A stretch of DNA of 64,000 nt from Paenibacillus polysaccharolyticus (GTDB taxonomy: Bacteria; Bacillota; Bacilli; Paenibacillales; Paenibacillaceae). The stretch lies in contig NZ_FMVM01000017.1 in assembly GCF_900102085.1 (NCBI RefSeq), positions 62,001 to 126,000 of the forward strand, given 5' to 3'. Made by a program: the position numbers and the translations under genes. Every line of letters begins with the position of its first letter. Within the stretch, counting starts at the first letter, position 1. Below are positions 27,599 through 38,009 of the stretch, piece after piece. Under the pieces are notes generated by a model that saw nothing but the letters and a program-made list of their open reading frames with translations, ran no database searches and was not told the DNA's origin.

Positions 27599-28391
27599 GT
27601 ATTTTCTGCAAAATATGATTTTTTTCGTAAATATTCAGTCCCAAATCAAAAATGTGTTAACAATCTTGAGGCATCCCCTTAAACATTCTTAAAATAAAAC
27701 TCATTTTTCCAGCCTGTATTTCAGTCTGAGCACCTTTAAATGTACCTTTCCGCAATAGGATTTCAATATGTTAAGTTTAGCATTTTTTACCGTCATATTA
27801 GGGTTTTAAGCATATAAAACACTGTATTTTTATGTAGCCAACTCTACTTTATTTCACATTTTATGTATGAAAATTCATTGGAACTATCATTTCTGACGCA
27901 ACACTTTCTTAACAATTGTATAGGTCACTACTATTTTATATTTAGAAAACAATTGATGCCTTCTCCATTTTCCACAAAACGACGTTTTGCACATTTGCGC
28001 AAAATATTCCGGTTAATTCGCTTAGCACCAGATAACATTTAAATAATTAAAATTCTTTTAATGGAAATACATGGTTGCATAAAAATAGGAATACCAACTA
28101 ATCCGCTACCCTTTATACAATTATCCATGCGGCCCAAGTCCTAGTTTCTAGCATAAAAGATCGCCACCTCTCTATTATCGGTCCAATCATCAGAAAAGGT
28201 TAGACCATAATATAAATAAGGATATGTATCCATAAACACGACATCTAACACAGCATGTTCTGTATAAAAAAAGCACAGAACATCTTGATTAATGTTTACT
28301 GTTTATGGTACATACCCCATGTTTTATTCCATACAACCATCTTATCATGTGATACTACATACAAGCTAAATTCATGACTCTTTGCTCTTAC
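27599..28391. other. Long AT-rich non-coding stretch between hslU and the flgB terminator
   Basis: About 790 bases without any open frame over about 60 codons or any recognisable protein remnant on either strand. Composition is clearly more AT-rich than flanking genes. One inverted repeat is visible: ATGTTCTGT (28255-28263) and ACAGAACAT (28275-28283) around an A-rich 11-base spacer. B. subtilis has codY at this place. No codY fragment was recognised by eye. Confidence 0.6.
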
Positions 28392-29798
28392 TTAAAGGAT
28401 GTACTGACTTAAATCTCGATCTGTTGCAATATCATGTAATTTCTCACGTACATACTCTGGTGTAATCACCATACGTTCCAACGTAAGCTCTGGTGCCTCG
28501 AAGGACAAGTCCTCCAGAAGTTTTTCCAATATAGTATGCAGACGGCGAGCCCCAATATTTTCTGTGTTTTGATTAACAGCTTCTGCGAGCTTGGCAATCT
28601 CGCGTATTGCATCTTCCGAGAACTCAATCTCAATATTCTCTGTGCGGAGCAAATCGACATATTGCTTCGTGAGCGCATTCTGAGGTTCGGTTAGGATAGA
28701 AACAAACTCCTCCAGGGTAAGACTGTTTAACTCTACACGAATAGGGAAGCGCCCCTGAAGCTCCGGAATCAGATCTGAAGGTTTAGCCACATGGAAGGCA
28801 CCAGCCGCCATAAACAGAATATAATCCGTTTTGACAGGCCCATACTTGGTCATGACCGTTGATCCTTCAACAATCGGTAGAATGTCACGCTGAACGCCTT
28901 CACGGGAAACATCTGGACCACTTCCACGACCTTGACTGGCTACTTTATCAATCTCATCGATGAAAATAATGCCTGTCTGCTCTGCACGTCTTATGGACTC
29001 TTGAGTCACATCATCCATATCAATTAATTTGCCCGCTTCTTCTTGAATAAGCACTTTACGTGCTTCCTTAATAGCCAACTTACGTTTCTTCGTACGGCGC
29101 GGCAACAAACTTCCAAACATCTCCTGCATGTTCATGCCCATCTGATCATTACCCTGGCCAGCAAACATATCCATCATGTTCGGCGTATTGTCCTCTACAT
29201 CGATCTCAATGATGTCATCTTCCAGTTTACCAGACAATAGATCGAATTTGATTTTACGACGACGCTCAGCAACGTTTGCGTCAGGTTCAGGTTCATCCTG
29301 ATCCTGAGGGGCATTTCCATTCCCGTTGTTCCCAAAGATCATTTCAAACGGATTACGCTGATTTTTAGACTTGGACTGAGAAGGAGCCAAAATATGTACA
29401 ATGCGCTCGTTAGCCGCTTCTTCCGCTTTGTCCTTCACTTGTTCAGTTCGTTCAAGCTTGACCATACGCAGGGATGTTTCAATCAAATCACGAACCATGG
29501 ATTCCACATCACGTCCAACATATCCCACTTCGGTAAACTTGGTTGCCTCGACTTTGACAAAAGGTGCCCCTACTAGTTTTGCAAGACGACGCGCAATTTC
29601 CGTTTTACCGACGCCTGTAGGCCCAATCATCAGTATATTTTTAGGTACAATATCATCCTGTGTGTGTTCTGGCAAAAGACTACGTCGATAGCGATTACGA
29701 AGGGCTACTGCCACTGATTTCTTCGCCTGTTTTTGACCTACGATATATTTATCCAGTTCCGTAACAATCTGTCTTGGCGTTAAAGCTTGAGAATTCAT
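28392..29798 (-). CDS. hslU: HslU/ClpY ATPase subunit of the HslUV protease
   Basis: AAA+ unfoldase that feeds substrates into HslV. Walker A GPTGVGKT at 59-66; I domain around residues 110-230; Walker [12 protein letters not shown]; sensor region [12 protein letters not shown]; and the C-terminal SQYIL tail that inserts into HslV. 468 residues (B. subtilis ClpY 467). It follows hslV after 116 bases containing a wide inverted repeat (29844-29854 with 29900-29911). Confidence 0.97.
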   Translation of the reverse strand: MNSQALTPRQIVTELDKYIVGQKQAKKSVAVALRNRYRRSLLPEHTQDDIVPKNILMIGPTGVGKTEIARRLAKLVGAPFVKVEATKFTEVGYVGRDVESMVRDLIETSLRMVKLERTEQVKDKAEEAANERIVHILAPSQSKSKNQRNPFEMIFGNNGNGNAPQDQDEPEPDANVAERRRKIKFDLLSGKLEDDIIEIDVEDNTPNMMDMFAGQGNDQMGMNMQEMFGSLLPRRTKKRKLAIKEARKVLIQEEAGKLIDMDDVTQESIRRAEQTGIIFIDEIDKVASQGRGSGPDVSREGVQRDILPIVEGSTVMTKYGPVKTDYILFMAAGAFHVAKPSDLIPELQGRFPIRVELNSLTLEEFVSILTEPQNALTKQYVDLLRTENIEIEFSEDAIREIAKLAEAVNQNTENIGARRLHTILEKLLEDLSFEAPELTLERMVITPEYVREKLHDIATDRDLSQYIL

Positions 29799-29914
29799 AA
29801 GCTTCCCTCCTACAAGTATGTTGACGTCAATTCAGCCACAAGAGCAAAGAATCTCCTTAACGTAAACCGGAGCAGATGTAGCATCTTGTTCCTGTACGGG
29901 AGATTTCTTTGTTC

Positions 29915-30457
29915 CTACAATTCTTCGACGATAATGTTACTATTCGTGTATACACACAGCTCGGAAGCCACCTGAAGAGACTCACGTGCGATATCTTTCG
30001 CTTCCATCTGTCCAGCGTGACGTTTCAGCGCCCGCGCAGCGGATAAAGCAAAATTACCACCTGAACCGATCGCAATGATATCATCATCCGGTTCGATTAT
30101 CTCGCCGCCACCTGAAATAAGCAACATTCCTGTTTTGTCCATCACAATCAACAAAGCTTCGAGCTTCCGCAGTATGCGATCCTGCCGCCAATCTTTTGCA
30201 AGTTCAACCGCCGCCCGTTGCAGATTGCCATGGTGCTCTTCCAGTTTACCTTCGAATTTTTCAAACAGTGTAATTGCATCAGCTACAGAACCGGCAAAGC
30301 CAGCAACAACCTGTCCACGATATAAACGTCTTACTTTTTTGGCTGTATTCTTCATCACAACGCTCTGGCCCATAGTTACCTGACCATCGCCCGCAATCGC
30401 TGCCTTGCCATTATGACGGACAGCACAGATCGTCGTCGCATGAAATGACATATCCAT
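29915..30457 (-). CDS. hslV: HslV/ClpQ peptidase subunit of the HslUV protease
   Basis: Ntn-hydrolase-type peptidase. 180 residues, N-terminus [10 protein letters not shown]. As in B. subtilis ClpQ (CodW), an N-terminal extension precedes the TT used as nucleophile in proteobacterial HslV. GGGGGAG lies 8 bases before the first ATG; a second ATG (30451) would give MSFHATT with an exposed Ser. [11 protein letters not shown] and [17 protein letters not shown] are conserved. It starts 24 bases after trmFO with no xerC/codV between them. Confidence 0.95.
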   Translation of the reverse strand: MDMSFHATTICAVRHNGKAAIAGDGQVTMGQSVVMKNTAKKVRRLYRGQVVAGFAGSVADAITLFEKFEGKLEEHHGNLQRAAVELAKDWRQDRILRKLEALLIVMDKTGMLLISGGGEIIEPDDDIIAIGSGGNFALSAARALKRHAGQMEAKDIARESLQVASELCVYTNSNIIVEEL

Positions 30458-30481
30458 GATATCAGCTCCCCCACGAATAAT

Positions 30482-31825
30482 TTATACGCGTTCCGGAACG
30501 GTTAGACCTTCTGAAGCAATAAACTTGGCGATACCATCCAGGGCACGATTTGCAAGTGCTTCATTTTTTTCTTTTTTGTTACGGATTCTAGTTTCCAATT
30601 TCGGTAACAAACCGAAGTTAGCATTCATTGGCTGGAAATGCTTGAAATCCGCCGTTGTAATATATTGGGCCATGCTACCTAGTGTCGTTTCTACCGGCAG
30701 TACAACAAGTTCTTGTCCTAACGCTGCTTTAGCTGCATTCATGCCGGCAATAAGACCCGATGCGGCAGATTCAACATATCCTTCTACCCCTGTCATCTGA
30801 CCAGCAAAGAACAAATTAGGGCGCTCTTTGAATTGGTATGTTGGACGAAGCAACTTCGGTGAGTTAATAAATGTATTCCGGTGCATGACACCGTAGCGCA
30901 CAAACTCAGCATTCTCAAGACCCGGAATCAGAGAGAAGACACGTTTCTGTTCTCCCCACTTCAAGTGCGTTTGGAAACCTACCAAGTTATACAACGTTCC
31001 CGCCGCATTGTCCTGTCTAAGCTGTACTACAGCATGAGGCAATTCACCCGTATGCGGATTAACCAAACCTACCGGCTTCATCGGTCCAAACAATGCTGTT
31101 TGTTTGCCCCGTTTCATCATGACTTCAATCGGCATGCAACCTTCGAAATAGATTTCTTTTTCGAATTCTTTTAACTGAGCAACCTCTGCAGTAATCAGAG
31201 CCTCATAAAAGAGTTCAAACTCTTCTTCTGTCATTGGACAGTTGAGATAAGCCGCTTCTCCTTTGTCATAACGAGAGGCAAGATATACCTTGTTCATATC
31301 AATGGAATCTTTTTCAATAATCGGAGCAGCAGCATCATAGAAATAGAAGTATTCCTCACCCATCAATGCTTTAATCTGCTCGGACAATGCCGGCGAAGTC
31401 AGTGGTCCGGTCGCTACAACAACAATGCCGTCCTCTGGAAGTGAAGTAAGTTCTTCATTCACCACTTCAATCAGCGGATGCTGATGCAAAGTCGATGTAA
31501 TCTCACCCGAGAAGCCATCCCGATCCACAGCCAGGGCTCCTCCTGCCGGAACAGCATGTCGATCAGCTGCCCCGAGTACGAGCGAATTCAACATCCTCAT
31601 CTCTTCTTTCAACACGCCAACTGCATTAGCCAGTCCATTGGCACGAAGAGAGTTACTGCAGACGAGTTCTGCAAATTTATCCGTATGATGAGCCGGCGTT
31701 TTGACAACCGGTCTCATCTCATATAACTTCACTCGCACACCGCGACTGGCGATCTGCCACGCTGCTTCTGATCCAGCCAATCCCGCACCGATAACCGTTA
31801 CTTGTTGTTCACTTGTCAAAATCAT
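30482..31825 (-). CDS. trmFO: tRNA m5U54 methyltransferase TrmFO (folate/FAD-dependent)
   Basis: Methylates U54 in the T-loop of tRNA using methylenetetrahydrofolate and [14 protein letters not shown] at about residues 12-22 is the FAD-binding motif. [20 protein letters not shown] and the C-terminal [20 protein letters not shown] block are typical (old name gid). 447 residues. It starts 16 bases after topA, so they are probably co-transcribed. Confidence 0.96.
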   Translation of the reverse strand: MILTSEQQVTVIGAGLAGSEAAWQIASRGVRVKLYEMRPVVKTPAHHTDKFAELVCSNSLRANGLANAVGVLKEEMRMLNSLVLGAADRHAVPAGGALAVDRDGFSGEITSTLHQHPLIEVVNEELTSLPEDGIVVVATGPLTSPALSEQIKALMGEEYFYFYDAAAPIIEKDSIDMNKVYLASRYDKGEAAYLNCPMTEEEFELFYEALITAEVAQLKEFEKEIYFEGCMPIEVMMKRGKQTALFGPMKPVGLVNPHTGELPHAVVQLRQDNAAGTLYNLVGFQTHLKWGEQKRVFSLIPGLENAEFVRYGVMHRNTFINSPKLLRPTYQFKERPNLFFAGQMTGVEGYVESAASGLIAGMNAAKAALGQELVVLPVETTLGSMAQYITTADFKHFQPMNANFGLLPKLETRIRNKKEKNEALANRALDGIAKFIASEGLTVPERV

Positions 31826-31841
31826 TTACCCCCATCATATG

Positions 31842-33941
31842 CTAATCCGTTGATTCATCATCCGATTCTTCCACCGGCTCCTGATGATCACATGAAGTAC
31901 ACTGCAATCTTGTTCCCTTTTTGTTTCGCTTCTCAATCATTAACGATCCACAGCTCGGACAAGGTTTAGCGGAAGGTTTATCCCAAGATACAAAATCACA
32001 TTCCGGATATTTGTCACAGCCATAGAAAATACGTCCCTTTTTACTGCGGCGTTCCACCACATGTCCTTCCTTACACTTCGGACAAGTTACACCGATGTCT
32101 TTAATAATCGGTTTCGTATTACGGCAGTCTGGAAATCCTGAACATGCGAGGAACTTTCCGAAACGACCCAGTTTATATACGAGTGGCTTGCCACATTTCT
32201 CACAGATCTCATCCGACACCTCGTCTTCGATCTCGATCTCTTTCATTTCTTCCTCAGCAAACTCTAGCCGTTTCTCGAAAGATTCATAGAATTCAGCCAG
32301 CACTTTAACCCAATCTTCAGAGCCTTCCTCCACATGGTCGAGATCGCCTTCCATATTCGCGGTAAACTCCACATTCAGGATTTCCGGGAAAAACTCTTCC
32401 ATCTGCTCAATGACCAGCTCTCCCAGCTCAGTCGGCATAAATTTCTTCTCTTCGATCGCAACATATCCACGTTTCTGAATGGTCTCCAGTGTTGGCGCAT
32501 AAGTACTTGGTCTACCTATGCCGAGCTCTTCCAAGGTTTTAACCAACCGTGCTTCGGTATAACGTGGCGGCGGCTGCGTAAAGTGCTGCTTAGGCTCAAT
32601 CTCCTGCTTTTTCAGCACATCTCCACTCTTGAGCGGAGGCAACAAACGATCTTCCTCGGTTGTACCATCGTCATTGCCTTCTACATACACTTTCATAAAT
32701 CCCTGAAAGCGCACTTTGGAACCCGCAGCACGGAAGATCGTATCTCCTGCAGCGATGTCAACCGAAAGTGTATCCAGAATAGCCGAAGACATCTGACTTG
32801 CTACAAAACGTTCCCATATCAACTTATATAAACGGAACTGATCACGACTCATAAACGATTTTATCGAATCTGGATCACGCAAAATGGAAGTCGGACGAAT
32901 CGCTTCGTGCGCGTCCTGAGCGTTGGAAGCCTTTTTGGAATAGTTCCGCGGGCTCTCTGGTGCAAATGTCTCACCATACTTTCCAACGATATATTCTTTG
33001 GCTTCTTCCTGTGCGGAAGCAGCGATACGAGTCGAGTCTGTACGCATATACGTAATGAGACCGACTGTGCCTTCTTTTCCAAGGTCTACACCTTCATAAA
33101 GCTGTTGCGCAACCGACATCGTCTTGGAAGCCCTGAAATTAAGTTTACGTGCCGCTTCCTGTTGCAGTGAACTTGTCGTAAATGGCGCCGAAGGATTTCG
33201 AGTTCTCTCTTTCTCCTTCACTTCCTTGATTGTAAAATCAGCACCTTCGATCTGTTTCAAAATCGCTTGTACTTCAGCTTCACTGCCAAGCTCTGTTTTC
33301 GCTCCGTTCAACTTATGAAACTTCGCCTCGAACGGATTGCCATCTGCACTCAGTTTGGCTGTAATGCTCCAGTACTCTTCCGGTTCAAATTCGTCAATTT
33401 CATTTTCACGATCCAAAATAATTTTGACGGCAACAGACTGAACTCGTCCTGCTGATAATCCTTTTTTTACTTTCTTCCATAATAATGGACTGATCTTGTA
33501 ACCCACGAGCCGATCCAGAATGCGTCTAGCTTGCTGTGCATTGACCAAATCCATATTTATTTTACGCGGCGTTTTGAATGCGTCCTTAACCGCTTGTTTG
33601 GTGATTTCATTAAATACAACTCGGCAATCAGCCGTGTCATCCAGTTCAAGTGCATGTGCCAAATGCCAGGCAATGGCTTCACCCTCACGATCCGGGTCGG
33701 CCGCGAGATACACTTTTTTCACTTTCTTTCGTGCATCCTTAAGTTCCTTTAATACTGAACCTTTGCCGCGGATCGTAATATATTTCGGATTAAAATCATT
33801 CTCTACCTCAACGCCGATCTGACTCTTTGGCAAATCGCGTACATGTCCCATCGAAGCTTTCACGATGAACTTGCTGCCTAAATATTTGCCGATCGTCTTC
33901 GCCTTTGAGGGCGACTCCACGATTACGAGTGCATCCGCCAT
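31842..33941 (-). CDS. topA: DNA topoisomerase I TopA
   Basis: Type IA topoisomerase relaxing negative supercoils. TOPRIM domain with [10 protein letters not shown] and DPDREGEA; active-site Tyr298 in [10 protein letters not shown]. The C-terminus carries three zinc-ribbon modules starting CEKCGKP, CPKCKEG and CPSCGS, each with a second Cys pair. 699 residues (B. subtilis 691). Its ATG lies 60 bases downstream of an intergenic palindromic repeat. Confidence 0.97.
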   Translation of the reverse strand: MADALVIVESPSKAKTIGKYLGSKFIVKASMGHVRDLPKSQIGVEVENDFNPKYITIRGKGSVLKELKDARKKVKKVYLAADPDREGEAIAWHLAHALELDDTADCRVVFNEITKQAVKDAFKTPRKINMDLVNAQQARRILDRLVGYKISPLLWKKVKKGLSAGRVQSVAVKIILDRENEIDEFEPEEYWSITAKLSADGNPFEAKFHKLNGAKTELGSEAEVQAILKQIEGADFTIKEVKEKERTRNPSAPFTTSSLQQEAARKLNFRASKTMSVAQQLYEGVDLGKEGTVGLITYMRTDSTRIAASAQEEAKEYIVGKYGETFAPESPRNYSKKASNAQDAHEAIRPTSILRDPDSIKSFMSRDQFRLYKLIWERFVASQMSSAILDTLSVDIAAGDTIFRAAGSKVRFQGFMKVYVEGNDDGTTEEDRLLPPLKSGDVLKKQEIEPKQHFTQPPPRYTEARLVKTLEELGIGRPSTYAPTLETIQKRGYVAIEEKKFMPTELGELVIEQMEEFFPEILNVEFTANMEGDLDHVEEGSEDWVKVLAEFYESFEKRLEFAEEEMKEIEIEDEVSDEICEKCGKPLVYKLGRFGKFLACSGFPDCRNTKPIIKDIGVTCPKCKEGHVVERRSKKGRIFYGCDKYPECDFVSWDKPSAKPCPSCGSLMIEKRNKKGTRLQCTSCDHQEPVEESDDESTD

Positions 33942-34000
33942 AGGTCCATCCTCCTCTCAGTCATGAAACTGTTTCTTGCTATATAAGTTGAATTTAAGAT

Positions 34001-34150
34001 TTTACACTAAACACTCCGATGACAGAATAACCTTCCGATCGCTGTTATCCCCAGATTTTTTTTATTCCTTTATTCAAGGTTAAAATCCGGTAATAAAGGC
34101 GAACACTTCGTTTCTTCAGGTTTTTTCTGTCCTCTCCGTTGTTGTGTAAA
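34001..34150. repeat. Intergenic palindromic repeat, copy A (150 bp, full-length)
   Basis: Bounded by TTTACAC (34001-34007) and GTGTAAA (34144-34150). The outer arms pair imperfectly (GACAGAATAACCT against the complement of AGGTTTTTTCTGTC). The inner arms TTATCCCCAGATTTT and AAAATCCGGTAATAA form a second stem flanked by GATCGC and GGCGAAC. Copies B and C share these blocks. It lies between the dprA stop and the topA start. Non-autonomous mobile element or structured RNA are both possible. Confidence 0.75.
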
Positions 34151-34233
34151 TTAAGCGTTCAAATTATATAGTTAAATACTTCACTTCATATTTCGTGTTA
34201 TATACTCCACATACTGCACAGGTTGCAGCATCG

Positions 34234-35364
34234 TCATACCCTAGCATATTTGGTTCCTGGTAATTGGCTAATCTGCTTTTTTATGATTAAAGATAACAGA
34301 ACTGAATGTAAATGTCCAAAATCCCAACCCAACCGATCTATCAATTGATCTAAAGACTGCTCTTCCTGCTCAAGTAAAATGATGATACGTCGTTCATCTG
34401 TAGAAAGTTCTACCTTTGGAAATAAACCTTGCTCCGCATGTCCTGACATTTCTGCCGAACGTCCTCTATTGTAAGGAAGTTGTTCTGCATTTGGCAAGTC
34501 CAAACGATACTCTTCTAATAAATCAGTAGCACAAGTGACCAATTTGGCCCCCTGTCGTATTAAATTATGTGCCCCTCGGCTCTTCGGCGAAGTAATCGGC
34601 CCTGGAACTGCAAATACATCTCTGCCTGCCTCGAGTGCTGCATCTGCGGTGATGAGAGAACCACTTCGTACATCCGCTTCTACAACGAGCGTTCCCAATG
34701 TTAATCCTGCGATAATCCGGTTTCGCTCGGGAAAAAGGCCCTGACGAGCCCTGGTTCCCAGAGGGTACTCTGACAAGAGTAGACCCGTTTCAGCAATTTG
34801 TTCTGCAAGGCTCGTATTTTCAGGTGGGTAAACCATATCTACCCCTGTACCAAAAACAGCAATCGTTTTACCATTTGCTCGTAATACAGCTTCATGACAC
34901 ACACGATCAATACCTCTGGCAAGTCCACTGACAATAGTTAACCCCGCAAGAGACAATTGCTCTGCAAGCTTTTCCCCAACCTTGCGCCCATAAACTGTAG
35001 GCATCCTTGTTCCTACCATCGCAATCGAAGGTTGATGTAACAACCGAGTGTCTCCTCGAGTGTACATCACCCAGGGAGGCTGAGCGGTTTCCTTCATTAA
35101 TATAGGATAATTTGAATCCAGATAAGTAATAACCTCGATCCCGTGATCATAAACCTGCTCTCTTCTACTCTCAATCCAGCCGGCATTAAATTCTCTAGCC
35201 AAACGAGTCGCCTGATCCTTCCTCAGTCCAGCTTCAATCCAGTCTCCTTCCTCGTAATAAAGCAACTCCCGCAACGAGTGCTGACCTGTCATCAATTTTG
35301 CAACACTTTTCTTACCGATGCCTTCCATTTCATAGAGTCCAAGCAAAATCCAACGTTCTTCCAT
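34234..35364 (-). CDS. dprA: DNA processing protein DprA (Smf)
   Basis: Binds incoming single-stranded DNA and loads RecA during transformation. An N-terminal helical region precedes the Rossmann-like DprA domain with MVGTRMPTVYG, SGLARGIDRVCHEA and VFGTGVDMVYPPEN. A C-terminal winged-helix segment follows (about residues 310-376). 376 residues. It lies 3' of sucD, as in B. subtilis. The start ATG has an AGGAGG ribosome site. Confidence 0.95.
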   Translation of the reverse strand: MEERWILLGLYEMEGIGKKSVAKLMTGQHSLRELLYYEEGDWIEAGLRKDQATRLAREFNAGWIESRREQVYDHGIEVITYLDSNYPILMKETAQPPWVMYTRGDTRLLHQPSIAMVGTRMPTVYGRKVGEKLAEQLSLAGLTIVSGLARGIDRVCHEAVLRANGKTIAVFGTGVDMVYPPENTSLAEQIAETGLLLSEYPLGTRARQGLFPERNRIIAGLTLGTLVVEADVRSGSLITADAALEAGRDVFAVPGPITSPKSRGAHNLIRQGAKLVTCATDLLEEYRLDLPNAEQLPYNRGRSAEMSGHAEQGLFPKVELSTDERRIIILLEQEEQSLDQLIDRLGWDFGHLHSVLLSLIIKKQISQLPGTKYARV

Positions 35365-35380
35365 GTTTCTGCCTCCTGTG

Positions 35381-35399
35381 AGAGGGCAAATTGCCCTCT
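35381..35399. promoter_or_regulatory. Perfect 9+1+9 palindrome just upstream of dprA
   Basis: AGAGGGCAA-A-TTGCCCTCT is a perfect inverted repeat immediately before the dprA ribosome site (start codon 17 bases away). As DNA it could be an operator; as RNA it would be a leader stem too tight to loop without losing inner pairs. The binding protein is unknown. Confidence 0.5.
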
Positions 35400-35484
35400 A
35401 TTTGTGTGATAAACAACGATAAATTGCACACGTTAACATATTCTGCACACTAAAGTAGTTCGTCCTCATTTTTCTAAAAAAACG

Positions 35485-35529
35485 CAAAAAAGCAACCCTT
35501 CGCCCTGTTTAAAGGACAAAAGGTTGCTT
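35485..35529 (-). terminator. Intrinsic terminator of sucCD
   Basis: AAGCAACC (35490-35497) pairs with GGTTGCTT (35522-35529). On the minus strand the stem is followed by TTTTTTGCG and a second T-run. It lies about 80 bases after the sucD stop. Confidence 0.8.
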
Positions 35530-35607
35530 ACCTTTACCGTCTCATGAATCAACGGCTCCGAAAATGAATCATTTCCGTGCTGTTTCTTCTATTATAACGG
35601 AATAGGA

Positions 35608-36537
35608 TTAATGTGTCGTGCACAAATTCAAAATACCGCGTTCTTCGAGCACACTTACCAAAGTGGAGCCCATTTCCGCTGGTGTCGGAGCAACTTTAAT
35701 ACCGCATGATTCCAGCTTCGCAATTTTCTCTTTGGCTGTACCCTTACCGCCAGAGATAATCGCACCCGCATGACCCATACGTTTGCCTGGAGGCGCTGTA
35801 ACACCACCGATGAATCCTACCACCGGTTTAGTCATGTTAGCCGCTACCCATTCTGCTGCATCCTCTTCCGCAGTACCACCGATCTCACCAATCATGATGA
35901 CAGCATGTGTCTGTGGATCTTCATTGAAACGTTTCAAGATATCGATGAACTCGGAGCCCTTAACCGGGTCTCCTCCGATACCTACCGCAGAAGATTGGCC
36001 AATACCACGAGTTGTGAGCTGATGAACAGCCTCATACGTCAGTGTTCCACTACGTGAAACGACACCAACATGTCCTGGCATATGAATGTATCCAGGCATA
36101 ATGCCGATCTTACACTCGCCCGGTGTGATCACACCTGGACAGTTAGGCCCAATCAATACTGTATTTTTTCCGTCCATGAAACGGTCTACTTTGACCATAT
36201 CCAGTACCGGAATACCTTCAGTAATACAGATGACCAAATCCAGTTCCGCATCTACAGCTTCCATAATGGAATCCGCTGCAAATGCTGGAGGAACATAGAT
36301 GACGCTCGCTGTTGCGCCAGTAGCCTCCTTCGCTTCCTGCACCGTGTTGAATACCGGCAAGCTGACTACTGAACCGTCTTCCAGCGTGATGTCAACATTG
36401 GTTCCGCCTTTACCTGGCGTAACACCGCCTACCATTTGGGTTCCGTAGTCCAATGCGCCCTTCGTGTGGAACATTCCCGTTGAACCCGTAATGCCTTGCG
36501 TAATGACTTTTGTATTTTTATCGATCAAAATACTCAC
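35608..36537 (-). CDS. sucD: Succinyl-CoA synthetase alpha subunit SucD
   Basis: CoA-binding, phospho-His-carrying subunit that with SucC makes succinate and ATP in the TCA cycle. N-terminal Rossmann fold ([20 protein letters not shown]), [25 protein letters not shown] and the active-site His in [10 protein letters not shown]. 309 residues (B. subtilis 300). Starts with GTG, 63 bases after sucC. Confidence 0.97.
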   Translation of the reverse strand: MSILIDKNTKVITQGITGSTGMFHTKGALDYGTQMVGGVTPGKGGTNVDITLEDGSVVSLPVFNTVQEAKEATGATASVIYVPPAFAADSIMEAVDAELDLVICITEGIPVLDMVKVDRFMDGKNTVLIGPNCPGVITPGECKIGIMPGYIHMPGHVGVVSRSGTLTYEAVHQLTTRGIGQSSAVGIGGDPVKGSEFIDILKRFNEDPQTHAVIMIGEIGGTAEEDAAEWVAANMTKPVVGFIGGVTAPPGKRMGHAGAIISGGKGTAKEKIAKLESCGIKVAPTPAEMGSTLVSVLEERGILNLCTTH

Positions 36538-36600
36538 GTTGCTTCACATCCTTACGGTTATTTTTCAATTCCCGGACAGCTCCGGTACGAAGGAATGAAC

Positions 36601-37761
36601 CTATTTTACGAGGGCAACAATTTTCTGTGCTCCATCGGCCATGGAATCAGCAGGAACGATATTCAGGCCGGATTCACCCAAAATACGTTTGCCCAGTTCC
36701 ACGTTAGTTCCTTCAAGACGAACAACCAGCGGTTTGGTCAGGCCAAGCTGCTTCGCTGCTTCAACAACACCGTTGGCAATGACATCACAACGCATGATAC
36801 CACCAAAGATGTTAACAAAGATACCGGCTACTTTGGCATCAGACAGAATGATCTTGAATGCTTCCGTAACTTTCTCTGTTGTTGCACCGCCCCCAACATC
36901 AAGGAAGTTGGCCGGGTCTCCACCGTAATATTTGATGATGTCCATCGTAGCCATCGCAAGTCCCGCACCGTTAACCATACAGCCAATGTTGCCGTCAAGC
37001 GCTATGTAGCTGAGGTCGTATTTGGAAGCTTCGATTTCTTTTTCATCTTCCTCATCCAAGTCACGAAGTTCTTGAATATCCTTGTGACGGAAGAGAGCGT
37101 TGGAGTCAAAGTTCAGCTTTGCATCCAGCGCGATAACGTTTCCATCTCCGGTAACAACCAGTGGGTTGATCTCGGCAATAGAGCAATCTTTTTCGACAAA
37201 TGCCTTGTACAACGCAAGCATGAACTTCACAGCTTTATTCACGAGTTCATTCGGAATGTTAATGCTGTAAGCCAGTTTGCGTGCCTGGAACACTTGCAAC
37301 CCGATCGCAGGGTCAACTACCTCTTTGAAAATTTTCTCAGGTGTAGCTTCAGCTACTTCTTCGATCTCTGTTCCGCCTTCTTCGGAAGCCATCATGACTA
37401 CACGTCCTGTAGCACGATCGACAACAACACCCACATAATACTCTTTGCGGATATCGCATCCTTCTTCAATCAAAAGACGTTTTACTTCTTTACCTTCTGG
37501 TCCTGTCTGATGGGTTACTAATACTTTGCCCAAAATTTCGGATGCATAGGCACGAACTTCCTCTGTGCTTTTTGCTACTTTCACGCCGCCGGCTTTACCC
37601 CGACCCCCTGCGTGAATTTGCGCTTTAACTACAGTCACCGGACTGCCCAGTGCCTCTGCGGCCGCAACCGCTTCATCGACTGTATAAGCAACCTTTCCGT
37701 TTGGAACGGTAACTCCATACTGTTTCAGTACTTCTTTTCCTTGATATTCATGGATATTCAT
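36601..37761 (-). CDS. sucC: Succinyl-CoA synthetase beta subunit SucC
   Basis: ATP-grasp subunit of succinyl-CoA synthetase. Begins [50 protein letters not shown] and [13 protein letters not shown] are typical nucleotide and metal/phosphate-loop blocks. 386 residues (B. subtilis 385). First gene of sucCD, with a predicted promoter and CcpA-type site upstream. Confidence 0.97.
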   Translation of the reverse strand: MNIHEYQGKEVLKQYGVTVPNGKVAYTVDEAVAAAEALGSPVTVVKAQIHAGGRGKAGGVKVAKSTEEVRAYASEILGKVLVTHQTGPEGKEVKRLLIEEGCDIRKEYYVGVVVDRATGRVVMMASEEGGTEIEEVAEATPEKIFKEVVDPAIGLQVFQARKLAYSINIPNELVNKAVKFMLALYKAFVEKDCSIAEINPLVVTGDGNVIALDAKLNFDSNALFRHKDIQELRDLDEEDEKEIEASKYDLSYIALDGNIGCMVNGAGLAMATMDIIKYYGGDPANFLDVGGGATTEKVTEAFKIILSDAKVAGIFVNIFGGIMRCDVIANGVVEAAKQLGLTKPLVVRLEGTNVELGKRILGESGLNIVPADSMADGAQKIVALVK

Positions 37762-37852
37762 TCTCGAATCCTCCTATCAACATGACTGCAACAAGGCGGG
37801 CTGGTAGACGAACAAAAGACATATGTTGACTATTTTCACTTAAACCCAATTC

Positions 37853-37882
37853 ATTGTAACATGTTTTTAAAACGCTTTCCTT
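37853..37882 (-). promoter_or_regulatory. Predicted sucC promoter overlapped by a cre-like (CcpA) site
   Basis: Minus strand: AGGAAA (37881-37876), 17-base spacer, TACAAT (37858-37853). The -10 is good, the -35 weak. AAGGAAAGCGTTTTA (37882-37868) matches the catabolite-responsive element WTGNAANCGNWNNCW at all but two defined positions and covers the -35. Carbon-catabolite repression of sucCD is therefore plausible but inferred. Confidence 0.45.
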
Positions 37883-37956
37883 AAAAAAGTAATGGTTAAT
37901 AGACAGCATTTTGATATGGATATGATCCCTTTTTGTGAATGCTTGGATATATATGG

Positions 37957-37988
37957 AAAAAACCTCAACCGATTAGGCTAAGGTTTTC
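37957..37988 (-). terminator. Intrinsic terminator of ohrR
   Basis: AAAACCT (37959-37965) and AGGTTTT (37981-37987) pair; the minus-strand transcript continues into a T-run (AGGTTTTTTCC). It lies 22 bases after the ohrR stop. Confidence 0.7.
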
Positions 37989-38009
37989 ATCACATCGAGA
38001 CTTTTATTA

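Noticed and set aside
36496-37521. 341-codon plus-strand open frame opposite sucC/sucD
   Set aside because: Its translation shows no family features and it lies entirely opposite well-supported sucC/sucD coding sequence; Cys/His/Phe-rich composition is typical of antisense frames.
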